The notes beneath the pieces are model-generated. The model ran no database searches. It saw nothing but the letters and a program-made list of their open reading frames with translations, and was not told the DNA's origin. 64,000 nucleotides of DNA from Pomphorhynchus laevis (taxonomy: Eukaryota > Acanthocephala > Palaeacanthocephala > Echinorhynchida > Pomphorhynchidae), in contig WNNJ02001514.1 in NCBI GenBank assembly GCA_012934845.2, positions 1-64,000 on the forward strand, written 5' to 3'. The position numbers and the translations under genes were made by a program. Of the stretch, positions 1-14,500 are shown piece by piece; position 1 is the stretch's first letter; each line of letters starts with the position of its first letter.

Positions 1-710
1 GAAATCCTTTTAATGCTCCGACGTGCACATTTTTTTGTAGTCTCAGTCGAAATTATGAAATATTAAAATATTATCTTTGATATGCGCATTCAGGGTTAAG
101 CTTGCCGACGAAGGTTGTAAAAAAGCATGCAGGTTTATACTTTCCTGATCGTGTTAATAAAAAAAGTTGTATGAAATTCTTTCTTATACGTCACCAGTAG
201 TTTCAATTATCATTTTATTTTAAAATTATATTTAATCAATTATAATTTTATTTTAAAATTATAATTTATTAATAAAATGATTGATGCTTATCAATTAATT
301 TTTAGATCAGATTGACCATTTGAGCGCTCTCGGCCTTTTTCAAGGCAACAACTTCTTGTTTTTTAGATCATTAACTTTACATGATTCTCAAGAGAGTGTG
401 TGAGACCATTCCGCTTGAATTATGTAAGCAATCATTTTTAGCCAGACGCGGAAGAACGACGATAACAGTAGCAAGTACCGTTTCGTTATCACAATGACTC
501 ACCAGTGCCAAATCCCTCTCACTGCTGGATACAGCCACTGCTGTATCCCTCCCACTGCTGGGAGGGATATTTTTATAAAGTATTTTAATAAAGTATAATA
601 AAGATATTTATCTTTATTATATATATCTTTATTAAATACTTTAATAAAGATATTTAATAAAGTATTTTTATTCCGGAAATTCTAATAACTGTTGTGTGAA
701 TTTTGTATGG
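1..710. other. AT-rich intron or flank with a small CACTGCTG repeat
   Basis: No exon or recognisable element. Around 510-565 the octamer CACTGCTG occurs three times within about 50 bp, mixed with CCCTC blocks that can pair locally. From 565 to 675 there are imperfect ATAAAGTATTT/AATACTTTAT repeats. Confidence 0.5.
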
Positions 711-740
711 ATGTTTTGGAATAAAACTATTTTCTTGGTT

Positions 741-1003
741 AATAATTATTGGAGCGGGATCAAAGGAAAGAAGAAATTATTTTTGATATTTCGCTAACCT
801 CTGTTAGCATCTCCTATGATGCTAACATATGAGATTAATAGGACATGATATTATTTATTATTTACTTAATTATTTATTTTAGAACATATTAGAGTAATTT
901 CTGAGAGTAACATCTTCAGAGTAATTTTCTGAAGATGCTAGCAGTAGTTAGCGAAATATCAAAAATAATTTCTTCTTTCCTTTGATCCTGCTCCAATAAT
1001 TAT
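741..1003. mobile_element. Fold-back repeat FB-A with hammerhead-like core
   Basis: Inverted arms of about 70 bp (741-812 and 929-1002) face each other across about 115 bp. The right arm begins with CTGAAGA (929-935), T, GCTAGC (937-942), AGTA, GTTAGC (947-952) and GAAA (953-956). The same arm sequence recurs at 4531-4672 and 39693-39869, so this is a dispersed fold-back (MITE-like) family. No coding capacity. Confidence 0.7.
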
Positions 1004-1055
1004 TTATCAATAATAGATCAATATCAACTATTTAAAAAATATTTTCTTGGTTTCT

Positions 1056-2352
1056 ATAAATTTATAAAAAATAAACGATGAATGAATAAACGATGAATGA
1101 AAAAAAGAGTTTACTCTTTAAGTTTTTACTGTAAATTGGGTGATAATTGCTCCAACTTTACATACAATTGAAAATAGTGTAAATCGAAACAACGTTGTCA
1201 ACACAAAATTTAAAGTTGCGATTTCAACTCTAAATGAAGTTGAAATAAAAAATCAAAAAGACAGTCGTTCGTTTCTATTACGACGTATCAGTAAGGAATG
1301 GTTCAACTGCTGGTTATTTAATTTTGCTCTATTTTGTAAACCGTAAATTTGTCAAACAATCAAGTGCTAATGTGCCTTAACAGGGAATAGCAAAAATATT
1401 TAAATGGTTTGAAATCTCTAAATTGGTTTGAAAGTCCTACAAAGTTTGAGTTACTTTTTCATGAACAAGAAATGGTGTTTATGTTCAAAAAATAATTCAA
1501 ATCATCATGCTATTTATAATCATTAGTAATTGGTTACTAATTATTCAGATGTGAATTTCAGTAACACTTGAATTATAACAAAAACGAATCAGTTTTTTGT
1601 TAAAAAAATCTGAGTAACAAAGAATATTTCCATATTAAAAATATATTTCAAAATTCTTATGACATTCGGATCAGTATTGTAAAAACGACTAAACGAAAAC
1701 TGACAAATGTCGCTTACACTTTCATTAAAATACATCCACGATATCAAAAAATTATGTTGATAAAAATGTAAAATTCACGAAAAACGAGTTATTTGCTCCT
1801 CATAATTTGACTAATTAACTGTTATTGATGTTTTTGAAGTTATTAACAAAAATACTTTGTATTTTTTGATTTATTTTCATATGTGTCCTTTTCTGTGATA
1901 CATGAAATTAAAGTTTTGCGACTGTGAGGCTAGAAAATGACCCTCAAGTTACATTGATTTAGTGACGAGTGCTCCGTTTATACCGTCTTTTGATTTTTAA
2001 AAAAAATTTAAAAATTTTAAAATTTTAAAAAATTTAATTAAAAAAAAATTAAAAATTCAGCTTATTATAAAACATCGAGGTTCATTTTTAATATCAAAGT
2101 GTAACAAATGTTGCAAAATTTGTTAATTCAACTAGTTGAATGAAAATATGCGGTGTGATAATTAAAAATTTAAATAGCTACATGCTAAAACGTGTGTTTC
2201 GATATAAAATAAATTTAAATTTTAAATTTAAAAATTTTAATTTAAAGCTAAAACGTGTGTTTCGATACCATTTAGTTACTATTTTGAAAATGAAATAGTG
2301 TATAATAAGAATTCCAATGTTAAATATACATTTAAAATATGGGAATTGCTAC
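1056..2352. other. Non-coding AT-rich stretch
   Basis: Open frames here are short and have no recognisable protein signature. Simple A/T runs occur near 2000-2050 and 2215-2245. If the Ig receptor gene continues, this is intron. Confidence 0.5.
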
Positions 2353-2595
2353 CTGTCATTTCTTTTTGTTTTTTAACATCAGTATTGAAGTTACCTCCTC
2401 CTTCGTCATGTTCCTTACTGTTACCAGTAGCCTCATCGATGTGCTTACTGACAATATCATCAGCATCGACAAACGAATTTGACAATTGTAAATTGATAAG
2501 AAATGTTTTTGATGTTATGCCGTGAATATTTTCGGCAAAGCACTGATATATTCCTTCTTCACGATGTGTAACCGGTGCAATTGACAATATTTGCC
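2353..2595 (-). CDS. Exon 7: second half of Ig domain 4 and acidic linker
   Basis: The acceptor is TTTTCTCTGTCTTAAG. The exon finishes Ig4 with REEGIYQCFAENIHGITS and then runs into a polar, Asp/Glu/Lys-rich segment of about 50 residues with no domain signature. Two phase-1 donors are available: GAG/GTAACT after 2395 and ACAG/GTAGCA after 2353, 42 nt apart. Use of either keeps the frame, so the linker could be 14 residues shorter. The next exon was not recognised between 1 and 2352. Confidence 0.8.
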
Positions 2596-5500
2596 CTTAA
2601 GACAGAGAAAACACATTGCCATAATTAAATGTTTGGTGTTTGCTTTAACATAAATCAAAATCTACGATCTATGTTTGCAATAAAAGACATTTATGCGCTG
2701 ATAGAAAATATAGAGTTATAGCTTGATATATGAAGATGTATGTCCGTTGGAGTTATCGAATAAATTTGTAACATATAAAACTTACATATCATAATAAAAA
2801 TTCACATTATTTCATATTTTAATAATGATAATTTTATTAGCAATTTTACAAACATCTTTTAAAATGTTTAATTTATTACTTCACAATAATTAATATTACG
2901 CATCCGAGATTAGTTTAAATAAGTTGCTTGAAGGCTACTGCAAACTTAATATATAGTCTTTGAAATATACATTTAAATATACATTCATTCGGGGCATCAA
3001 AATATCTTCATAATCATTCAACTAAAATGAAACTTTAAATAATTCTTCCAGGTGAAATTAGAATTTTGTAAATAATTTTGTTGATTAAACTAGGCAACGA
3101 AGGAAAGTGAATTTTCTTTGTGGAAAACGATAATTGTTTACTTTTTCAATAATTTTAATTATTGATTTATTAATATCAAACTATAAATTTGAAAACGTTA
3201 CTAAAGTTAAGATTTAATCTAAAATAGTGTCTTAATAGTCGGCATTTCGATTACATAAAATCTTGACAAATCGAAATTTTGATTCAAAGTATCGCTTTCA
3301 ATATTTAAAAGCAAACCTTAAGAAACTCACGCAAATAAAAATCTAAGCACTTTCAAGCGTATATTAAGGGATTCCGTTGTCTTTAAAAAATCGAAAACAT
3401 TAATTAACAAAATTATTAATTCGGCAACATTGGCAATTGCGGTATACCTTAGTACAGAGGTGGCCAACTCATGGCGCATGCGCCACATGTGGCGCATTGG
3501 ACAATGCACGATGATGCATTATCTTTTTAATAAAGACGGGATTTTTCTTATAAAGTTGTTAATAAAAATTTTCAGTTATTTTTCGATTATTTCCAAAAGT
3601 TAGTTTGAACACTTTACTTATTAACGAAAACAAAGTTATATACTTTTCAACATTTTTGACTGGAAAGGGCAAATATTTGAAAAATGTGTGGGTTCTTGCA
3701 ACAAAGAATTGTGCATTTGATATTCTCTGAAAAGGAAATTGACGCTTCATCAAAAAGTGTTTGTCACCTCTGCTTTAGTAGATGCGCTAATTGTTTTTGA
3801 TGTTCAATTGACAAGGACTGGACATTTGAGTATAAATATAATAGCGAGTTTTGTATTTATTAAAACATGAAGACTATTTATTCAAATAATTTCTAGATTT
3901 TGAATTAAAGATGAATTATTTTAAAAAATTAAATTAAATATGAATTATCTTCATATTTTATAAAATAAAGGATAATGTTAATTTGATAATATTAATTATC
4001 AAATTAATATTTCACGTTAATCATTTCTGTGTAATTAATCGCATTTAAGAAATTGATTAAAAAGGTGCAATGGTAAAATGTAATTTTCAACGTTTTAGTT
4101 TATTCATGTAATAACTTAACGTTTTGCTTACAAAGCCTATACGACAGCTAACTCTGGCAGACACAAATAAAGTATCCAATAGTACCAAATCTTTCTAACA
4201 ATACGCATATACAGAAACTATATATATTATAGGTCAGTAATCCATGTTTAGAAGATTTCAACTACAATGGAAATTAGTAATACCTATATAGCTACATATC
4301 GAGTCTTAAATCGTGAAATTTAAAAGGATGAACATTTCCCATTGAATCAATAATTCGAAATATCGCTGGGATTGAACTGTATAACTTGATTTGCTGGTAT
4401 AACTTTTACAACTAGCAAATGTTCAATAAACAACTTTATAGAGGGCGTTCTAGTTCGAATTTAAATTGATAAACTGTAAAAGTTTATTGTTCTAAACTTT
4501 AATTTATAAGAAATACAAAAATAAAGTAAAGAATTATTGGGCTGGATCAAAAAAAAGAAATTTTATTTGATATCTCGCAAATTACAATATTGTAATTTTC
4601 TGAAGATGCTATCAGAGGTTAGCGAAATATAAAATTCTCTTTTTTTTGGATCCAGCACAATAATTCTTTATAATAAATAATAATTAGTCGTCTAATGTAA
4701 TTTTGGAAAACAGAAATTAATCAAATCAGCTAACTGAGTCTACGTGTTTAATATAATTATAAAATAAACAAAACATAATAATGCGAAATCAAATTTTAAT
4801 AATTAAATAATAAAATGAATAATTGTTTTTAGATTTTATATAATTTAAATCAAGTTAAAATAAAAAAATAAAATTTAAACAAAAATATATAAATATATTT
4901 GACCATGTATCATATAAATCATACTTAAATAAACATTTAAGTATGAATTCTATGATACACAATCAAATATATTTATATGGTCGAATACATGCTATTGACG
5001 CAATATACTTTGTATTAAAAAAGATACTAGAAGGAAATAGGAAATTAAAAGGAAATACGTCATTAGCATGTATTTAGCCAACCTGCCATGTTGTAATGTG
5101 GAATAAGGTCTGAAACCTGACAACATAGTAGTTCCTCATATTTAAGGAGGAACAACTTGATACTGTTTAATTTCTATTAAACATTAATGTTAAATAATAA
5201 ATAATATAAAATACGATCACTCAGTTAACTTATCTGATAAATAATATGATGTCATAATTTTAATTCACAATTTTAATGATGAACCGATTAAAATATAATA
5301 TAAAAGTCCCATAGCTCATGTGAAAGAAGTTATATGTTATCAGGTTTCGCTTACCCACCCTCCATTTCTCGACCCAACGAAACACTTCATATTTGTGTAG
5401 TACGAATGGAGACAATTCGAATTACAAAATCTATGCATGAACATTTAAAATAGCAAATGTTTATTTAGCTTCAGCAGCTGTATCAATATATTTCATAAGA

Positions 5501-8500
5501 AATAATTAATTTGCACGTATTTGTCCCTACTGCTATGTTGTGTTGACGAATAATGGTCAAAACCTGATAGCATAGAAGTTCTTCCTGATGACCTCTAATC
5601 CTTATTCTTATACATAGCTGTTATTTATTTTTTTATTCTGTTATTTATTAGTAAAATTGATCTGAATTTTAAATTTAAATTTTAAATTTTAACTTGATAT
5701 AAATACTTATTTATTATTTATAATTATATATTATCATTTAATTATTTATTGTTTAATTATTTAATTTTTATTTAACATTATTATTTATTTTTTAAAATAT
5801 TTTATTTTATAAAATTATTAATAATTATTTATTATTTAATTAAATGGATCTATTATTTATTAATGGATAAATTAAGTGTTATACCTGACAAAACGTATGA
5901 TTTCGTTTGATCTAACCGTCGGCCATTAAAATACCAAGTTGTCTGTGGATGAGGTTTACCGGTAGCTGGACAAATTAATTTGACATCTGATCCGTATAAT
6001 ACTTCAATGCCTTCACTGACAGCATTGTTTTCCAACTGCGGGGGTTCTATTGATTAAAAACTTATTCTAAAGTAAATTATGCTTAAATTTATTACCTTCT
6101 ACTTCAACCAAAGATTTAAACATCAATGGAAAACCTCGTTCGTGTAATATCATTTTACAAATGTAGGTTCCACGATCCTCCTTTGTCAGATTTAGAATCC
6201 GTAAAATACCCGCTAAAAGTAAAAAAATTAAAATCATGCCGTTTCTGGTCAAATTGTACTTTTATTATCAGAATATGTTCGCGTTTTAGGAAGTGGTGCT
6301 CCAAACTTTTCCCATGTTATAATATTCAACGCATTATTCGTTGGCGATATTCCACATTCGAGGGTAAGGTTCCCGCCAGCAATAACCCGAACCGCTGAAG
6401 GTGGCTGCAATAACAATGGATCTTTCGCCGTCTTCATAGAATTATCCTCTGTTTCTATAAAAAAATATATACATTTAATCAATGAAATGTTGATATAAAC
6501 TATAAAAATAAACGTGTAATGTGCCAGTAGGTTAATTTCTTTTGAACCAATCTATTATATTTTGTAAATTGGAACCAAGAAAGAGTGTGAAAAAGTTTAT
6601 TCAGAAAATCGGAATATAATTTTTTTTAAATCAAACTATTACACATTGTATTCGTTCCTATGAATTAAAAAATAAATATTGCTAATATTCTATTATATGG
6701 AATAAATCAGTGGTGCATGTGCAAAAATTAATTACGTGGAAATTCGCATTTAATCTCTTATTATTTTTTGAAAATTATCAATTTCATTCTTTCAATTGTA
6801 ATTATCTATAAAATGGAACCAAAGAAACGACAATTTATTCGAAAAAAAGTTCAGTTCAATATTTCAGTAGCTGTTGTGATCATAATCAGGAACATCATTT
6901 CACCACACGCAAAAAAGTCTTTCACAACACGTTTGCATATTGAAGTGATTAACTTTCGCGTATAATAAAAGAGGCTTATTTATAAAAAAAATTTAAAGTC
7001 CAATAATAAAGCAGATTTTATTTATTTATTTTTATAATTAATTAATTTAATAATTAATAATTATTATATTTGTTTGATATGTTTCAGTTTTATATTGTGG
7101 CTTAGTATTTTGTGTGGTTTTGTTCCTCCTGTCTTAAATTTTGCTTTACATTTGTGAAAATTAAAGTCTGTACAATTCATCTTAAGTGATAGTTTCTTGT
7201 GCATGTTTTTGTCTTTTGAAGTTTTTAATGTTGTTCGATGAAACTTTTAAATAAGAAACTTTTGCGTGTTGTGAAACTAAAGTTCCTGATGATGATAGAA
7301 ATAGCTATTGAAATATTGAACTAGACCTTTTTATAAATTGTCGTTTCTTTGGTTCCATTCTATAAATAAATTTCTAATTAATATTAAGGAATCTAGAAGA
7401 TATTAAATCAGCTAACTGAGTCTACGTATTGTTATATAATTATAAAATAAACAAAACATAATAATGCTAAATCAAAATTTAATATTAAATAATCAAATTA
7501 ATAATTGCTTTTAGATTTTCTATAATTTAAATCAAGTTAAAATAGAAAATTGAAATTTAAAATAAAAGTCATTTTTATGAATTGACTAATAAATAACAGA
7601 CGTTGTACCGTAATAAGAATTAGAGGTCATCAGAAAGAACTGCTATTCTATCATGTTTCGGCGCCTAACTCTTTTAACCAACATACAAGCTGGGCCAAAT
7701 ACGTGCTAATGATGTATTTCCTACAATTAAATTTGATTAGATAGTATCTTATTCTAATACAAAGTATATTATTAATTTATCCATCCATAAAAAAATTTCC
7801 GCTAATAATTTTAAATTTATTTATTTACTATTTTCTGTTTGATTTTATTTTTATAGTAACCTAGTTTAAAATATGATTTATAATTTAAATGATTTAAATA
7901 TTTATCTATAATTTAAATCAAGTTAAAAATAAAAAATAAAAATAAAAAATAAAATTTAAAATAAACGTCATTTTTATGAATTGACTAATAAATAACAGAC
8001 GTTGTATCAGAATAAGAATTAGAGGTCATCAGGAGGAACTGCTATGCTATCAGGTTTCGGCCCCTAACTCCTCTACCCAACATAGCAGCGAAGCCAAATA
8101 CGTGTTAAAGACGCAATTCCTCCGATTAAATTTGATTATATAGTATCTTATTCTAATGCAAAGTATATTATTTATTATCCATCCATAAAAATTTGCCACT
8201 TAAGAGTTTAAATTTATTCTTTATATTATTGTGTTGATTTATATATTTTACTATTTTCTGCTTGATGTTATTTTTATAGTAACCTAGTTTAAAATATGTA
8301 TCTATTAAATTATTTAAATGATTTTGAAGAAAGCCAATATCATTACATATTGTTGCAATTCTTAAAATTTCATTATTTAATGTATTATATTTTATATTAT
8401 ATAGTATGCATGAATGCTCATGCAAAAATATGTTTCTTGTAAATTTAAATATGTCATCTTTACGATATAAATTAAAAGTAGTTTTAATTGATGTTAATTT

Positions 8501-11500
8501 AATGTTCATATCTAGATATACACCTTCTTTATCATTAATATTGGTTTTGTTAAGAATAAGGCTTTCTGGATAAATGTGCTCACTAATTGAATAAAAATTA
8601 TTAGAATTAAATACACATATATCATCAATGTATCGAAACATATATTTCATATATTTATATTGTTTAGATTTAGTTTTTACACAGTTATAAACAAATTCAT
8701 ATTCTATAAAGCTTAAAAACAAGTCAGCTATAATTGGGCTACTATTACCACCCATTGGAACACCTTTTACTTGTCTAAATATAGATGTCCCTACATTTAA
8801 ATAATTTTGATTTATCAAAATATTTAAGGATTCTATTAATTCAATTTTATCCATATATTTAAATTTATTTGGTGGTTTAATTTTTGTTAGATAGGCGTTA
8901 TAATTATTATAACATATATATGTATATCTTTTTCCGAATATAAGGTTAATTAATTTTACTAACGCTTCTTTAATATCTACTAAATCTAGATTTGTATAAA
9001 GCGTACTAAAATCGTATGTATTTATATTTTGAAAATTTATTCCTTTTGTCTGTTCTAAAAATTCTTTTGTAGAATTAATACTGAAATAGTGTTTTATACC
9101 AGTATTAATTTCGATTACCTTGCAATATTTTTTAAAATGTGCTTTAATTACTTTAAGTATTTTATTCATATAGACAGAAAGTGGTTTTAATGTACATTTA
9201 AACGCACTACATATGAACCTAGGTTTTATTGGATTTTTATGTAATTTTGGATTCCAATATAATATAGGTATAGTTTTATTATCTAATTCAACCTTTATAC
9301 CCTTTTTATCCATTATAGAACAGTGACTTGTAATAATTGTTTCTAAACTCAACTCACTACGTTCATATGTTGGATTTACATTTAAATCATTAGAATTAAC
9401 CTCTTTCACTAGTATATCATAATAAAGCTTTTTGCATATGAAGACAAAGTTATTACTAGCTTTATCAATAGTTGTTATTATATAGTTATCCTTAAATTTA
9501 GTAAGTTATTTACACATATATTTATTGATTTTATCATTCCTTTTGTAATTGTTTGTTATTTTCATTTTATTTTTAATTTTATCAAATATATAATCTTTCC
9601 AAATGTTTATCTTAGATATATTCAAGCTTTCACTATTAATCAGCTTACTAAAGTAATCATTTAAGTTATTATATAACGAATTGTAAATTTTATTTTTGTC
9701 GTTTTAATCCAAAAATCTTCTTTTTCTAATAGTTTTTGATTTAATATTGAAATGTTTTCTTCGATAATATGTTCTAAAATAAATAATTTACAGTTTTTAA
9801 TATCATGTCCTATTAATCTCATATGTTTATGAAATATAGTTTGACTATTATGCTGTATTGAAATCATCTTAAATAATCTATGAAATTAAATTACGTATTT
9901 AAAAATCATAAAAACAAAATTTAAGTATACATTGAGAACGTTAGCGATACAGTTATTCCAGAGATTGGCCTCGCTCGATTCAATGAAACAGGCGGCGTTT
10001 CCGCGTTGTATCGTGAGGTCAACCATGAGCGGGCCCGACTGTTTCCTGTTGAACGAATAATTTCGTTCCAATCGAATCCAAGAGTTTCGTTGAGCCAAGA
10101 CCGAACTATTCGAGCGTTTCAGCCGCAAACAAATTATAATTACATTATTGTTAATTTTATCATTTTAAATAATAAAAAATATTGAAATATTGTAAGAGTA
10201 ACTGCTGCATTTTCAATAATATGTTCAGAATTTGTTCAAAATATGCGCTGGGAATAAATACGGGAATTTTTATATTCCCTATTTATTCCCTAATAATAAA
10301 TAGTAAATTTATTATTAATAATATTTTAATAAAAATATTAATAAATTAATCTCTGGAATAACTTTATCGTTAACGTTCTCAATGTATACTTAAATTTTGT
10401 TTTCAAATTATAAAGAAAAAATTGAGAATAACCTTTAAACTAAGCAAGATAAATGCTTAGTTAAAAAACATATGTAGAAAGATAGTTGTAGATAAAAATA
10501 AATACTTAATATTAGTACCTCTAATAACGCGAACTCGTGTTTTGGTAGTATCATTCAGCATTATGGATAAGTTTAGATTATGATACGAACAATGATATAA
10601 ACCAGAGTCTCCCGATTGAACATTAGTAATGTATAGATTTCTCGTAACGCGATATTTCGCTAAAAATCAAACTCATAAGATATTTTTTAATTTAAAAATA
10701 ACAAACAAGAAAAAATACAAACAAAACTATAAACATGCATGTAGCAGGAAACAACCCCTTCTAGTTTTTGATAGTTCAGCTAAGGTAAGTTATCGTATTA
10801 TCACTTTGTGCGGTCTGATCGCCATTGACGAAACTTTCGAATTAATTGGGAATGTATTTCTCTTCCAGCATATATGAACAGTTTAAATATATAAACAGTA
10901 AATGAACAGTATATGCTAACATATACTGTTTAATCACTTTTATTGCGGTACGATTAAAAGTAGTCGATAGCCCCACAAGCTATAGACTTCGAATGAAAAT
11001 TATAGAACTCATATTAAATTAAGTATTACTTTCATAAAAATGAATATTCTACTTTAAAAAAATAAAATAATTTTTATAAAACATTTATTCACATATAATA
11101 CATGAAACAATTAGTTTTTTTCATGTATTTTTTGGTCTTTTAATTGTCATCAAAAATACACTATTAAAATCTTATATTTAAAGTATTAAATATAAATTCT
11201 TATAAATTCTTATATTCAAATTATCGAATAACTCAAACCAATTTCTTGCTTAATTTAAAATAAAAAATTTAAATCAACTCTAATATATCTGGACGTTAAC
11301 TAAACTGTAACTGAGTGTACGTATTTTATACAATATATAAATAAAAATAAAGATAAATAATAAATAATTATATGAGATTTTATAGAATTTATAATTATAT
11401 AACGATAATGTGATTGGAGTTCTTATGCTAAGACGTCTAATCACACACTGTGCTTTCTAAGACTATAAGTTTTAGAACAAATCAAATCAGCTAACTGAGT

Positions 11501-14500
11501 CTACGTATTTAATATAATTATAAAATAAACAAAACATAATAATGCTAAATCAAAATTTAATAATTAAATAATAAAGCAATTGTTAAAGGATATTTAATAA
11601 TTTATATTAAGTTAAAATATAAAATTAAAATTTAAAATATAAGTCATTCTTATGAATTGACTTATAAATAACAGACGTTGTATTAGAATAAGGATTAGAG
11701 GTCAGCGATATGAAAATTGCTACTGGATCAACTTAAAATAAATATATTTAACTGTGCAATGTAATATAAATTAATTTTGCGAAATAATGTGTATTACAAT
11801 ATAGTAGTATTTAAGAAAATGAATATTTAATAAAATTTTAGTTGTATTTTATTAAAAAATTGTATGTGAAATTGTTAAATTATTCAAATTGGTACGGTAA
11901 ACGCATTGCAATGTATAAGCCTAACAAACTGCATTGCTAAAGTCCTTCAAATAAATATCACATGTCCAATAGGATGTTTAAAGGCAGCATCCTTCAATTC
12001 ATAATCGCATAAATATATAAAGTGTATTTAATTGTTTAGTAATTTCATAAGCTATAAAATTACTTTAATTCAGTATTGTGCCATCAAAATTTACTATAAG
12101 CAACTGAATTTTAAAGTATTGATTTAATAAATAATAAAAATTTTATATTTGTAGCCTAACAATCGAATAGATAGCGTTATACAATAATTTCCTATTATAA
12201 TCTTCAAAGTAAACAAAACATTAGATTGACAGCATGCAAAGCGTCTACTAGACATAAATAGTAAGGAAGGGTATCAATAACTATTAGCAGTCAGGGAATG
12301 CCTGACTGAAGTAACATAAATTAGTACGTCAATTTTTTATTATTGTAGATGTGAACAATAAGGTTGGTACTTTCTTATAATATAACAATATTTGTCAGGA
12401 GTCCACTTTGCTATGGATAAATGTTGGCTTTACTGACAAAGAGTAGGCGTTTTAAGAAAAAAACCTAACTTGTTTTATATATAACAAATAATAAACACGA
12501 GACAGTATCATAAAACAATTATTTATATAATTAAAAGTATTTATATAACAAAAAATTAAATAACAATTATTTATTATTTACAATTATCTATTATTTAATT
12601 ATTAAATTTTGATTTAGCATTATTTTTAGTTTTATAATTATATTAAATGCGTTACTCAGTCAACTGACTTGATTTATTCTAGCAATTTAAATATAGACGA
12701 CAGCAACATCGTTTACACATTTTTATTAATCATTTTTAATTAAATAATTAAAAAGTTATTAAAATTACATTATATTTTAAAGCTGAAGATTTGAGTCATT
12801 AATCGTATTTACAAGGAACTAATACACAGCATGACGGATAATTTACATGTAATCATTAATGCTCATTGACAACAAAATTGTTCACAATTTACAATTTAAT
12901 CAAATTCGTTTTTCAAATAAATACATTCGATAATTGAAAGTACTCCTAGATTAAAATTATATGAAATTAATAGTTTTAATAACAAACTTTAAATCATAAA
13001 AATTGATGAACCAAAGGCTTATCCAAATTTAATTATGTAGATTATGGATAATATCAACTAACACAAGCTACTAATGAAAGTAGCTTGCTGTACCTCATCA
13101 TTGTATCACTTTCATTGTGGTACGAATGAAAATAGTCGATAGCTACCACAAGCTATCGACTTATAAAATTATAAAATTTATTCCGATTAACTAATCAGAA
13201 AGAAAATTTTCTTTTTTTTCTTTCACAAAAAAAAGAAAACTACAAATTATACTTATGTTTATCGTTTTCTTGTAAATAAAAAATTGTTATAAGATTTTAA
13301 AAAATTTATATCAAGTTAAAATTTAAAATTGAAATTTAAAATAAAATAAATGTTAATGATAAAATTAATATTTATAATTAATTAATTATTATTAATTAGT
13401 ATTAATAATAATAAATAATTATAACTAATAAATAACTAAATAAGATTTTAAACAATTTATATCAAGATAAAATTTAAAACTGAAATTAAAAAAATGTCAA
13501 TTTTTAGAAAATTGACTATGTAGATAATAAATAATAAATAGTTATATTATGACCAGTATTCAAAAAGTCATCCACGAAAATTATAAAACTTCTTAATGCA
13601 GCAGTAATACCTAAACAAAATAGCAATAACTCAGATCATATAACTGAGTCTACTTATTTTCTAATAAATAAGATACGATGTATAAGAATAAGGATTAGAG
13701 GTCATCAGGAAGAACTTCTATGCTATCAGGTTTTGACCATTATTCCTCAACACAACATAGCAGTAGGGACAAATACGTGCAAATTAATTATTTCTTTTGA
13801 TGAAATTTGATTAATTATTGTACCTTATTCTAATACAAAGTATATTATTTTTTATTCATCCATAAAAATTTCTTCCTTAAGAAATTAAATAAATTGACTA
13901 CGTTTAATTTAAACGTTTATTTTAAATTTCAATTTTTTATTTTAACTTGATTTAAATTATAAAAAATCTTATAACAATTATTTAATTTTATTATTTAATT
14001 ATTAAATTTTGATTTAGCATTATTATGTTCTGTTTATTTTATAATTATATTAAATACGTATACTATGTTAGTTGATTTGATTTGTTCTGAAACTTATTGT
14101 TTTAAAATCTTAACAATTATTTATAATTATTTATTATGTAATTATAAAATCATCGAAACAAAAATTTCAATACAATGATGATATATGTGTATTTAATTCT
14201 AATATTTTTTATTCAATTAGTGAGCACATTTATCCAGAAAGCCTTATTCTTAACAAAACCAATATTAATGATAAATAAAGTATATATCTAGATATGAACA
14301 TTAAATTAACATTAACTAAAACTACTGTTAATTTATATCGTAAAGATGACATATTTAAATTTACAAGAAACATATTTTTGCATGAGCATTCATGCATGCC
14401 ATATAATATAAAATATAATACATTAATAGAATATGAATTTGTTCATAACAGTGTAAAAACTAAATCTAAACAATATAAATATATGAAATATATGTTTCGA

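Noticed and set aside
6126-6398. 90-codon plus-strand frame
   Set aside because: It is the antisense shadow of Ig exons 4 and 5.
8030-8100. Complete hammerhead in the Penelope-like tail using CTGATGA and GAAAC
   Set aside because: The two boxes are in the wrong order for type I or III, and the helix needed for a permuted form does not abut GAAA; other copies lose the GAAA.
10629-10877. 82-codon plus-strand frame
   Set aside because: Overlaps exon 3 and its acceptor on the other strand and has no motif.
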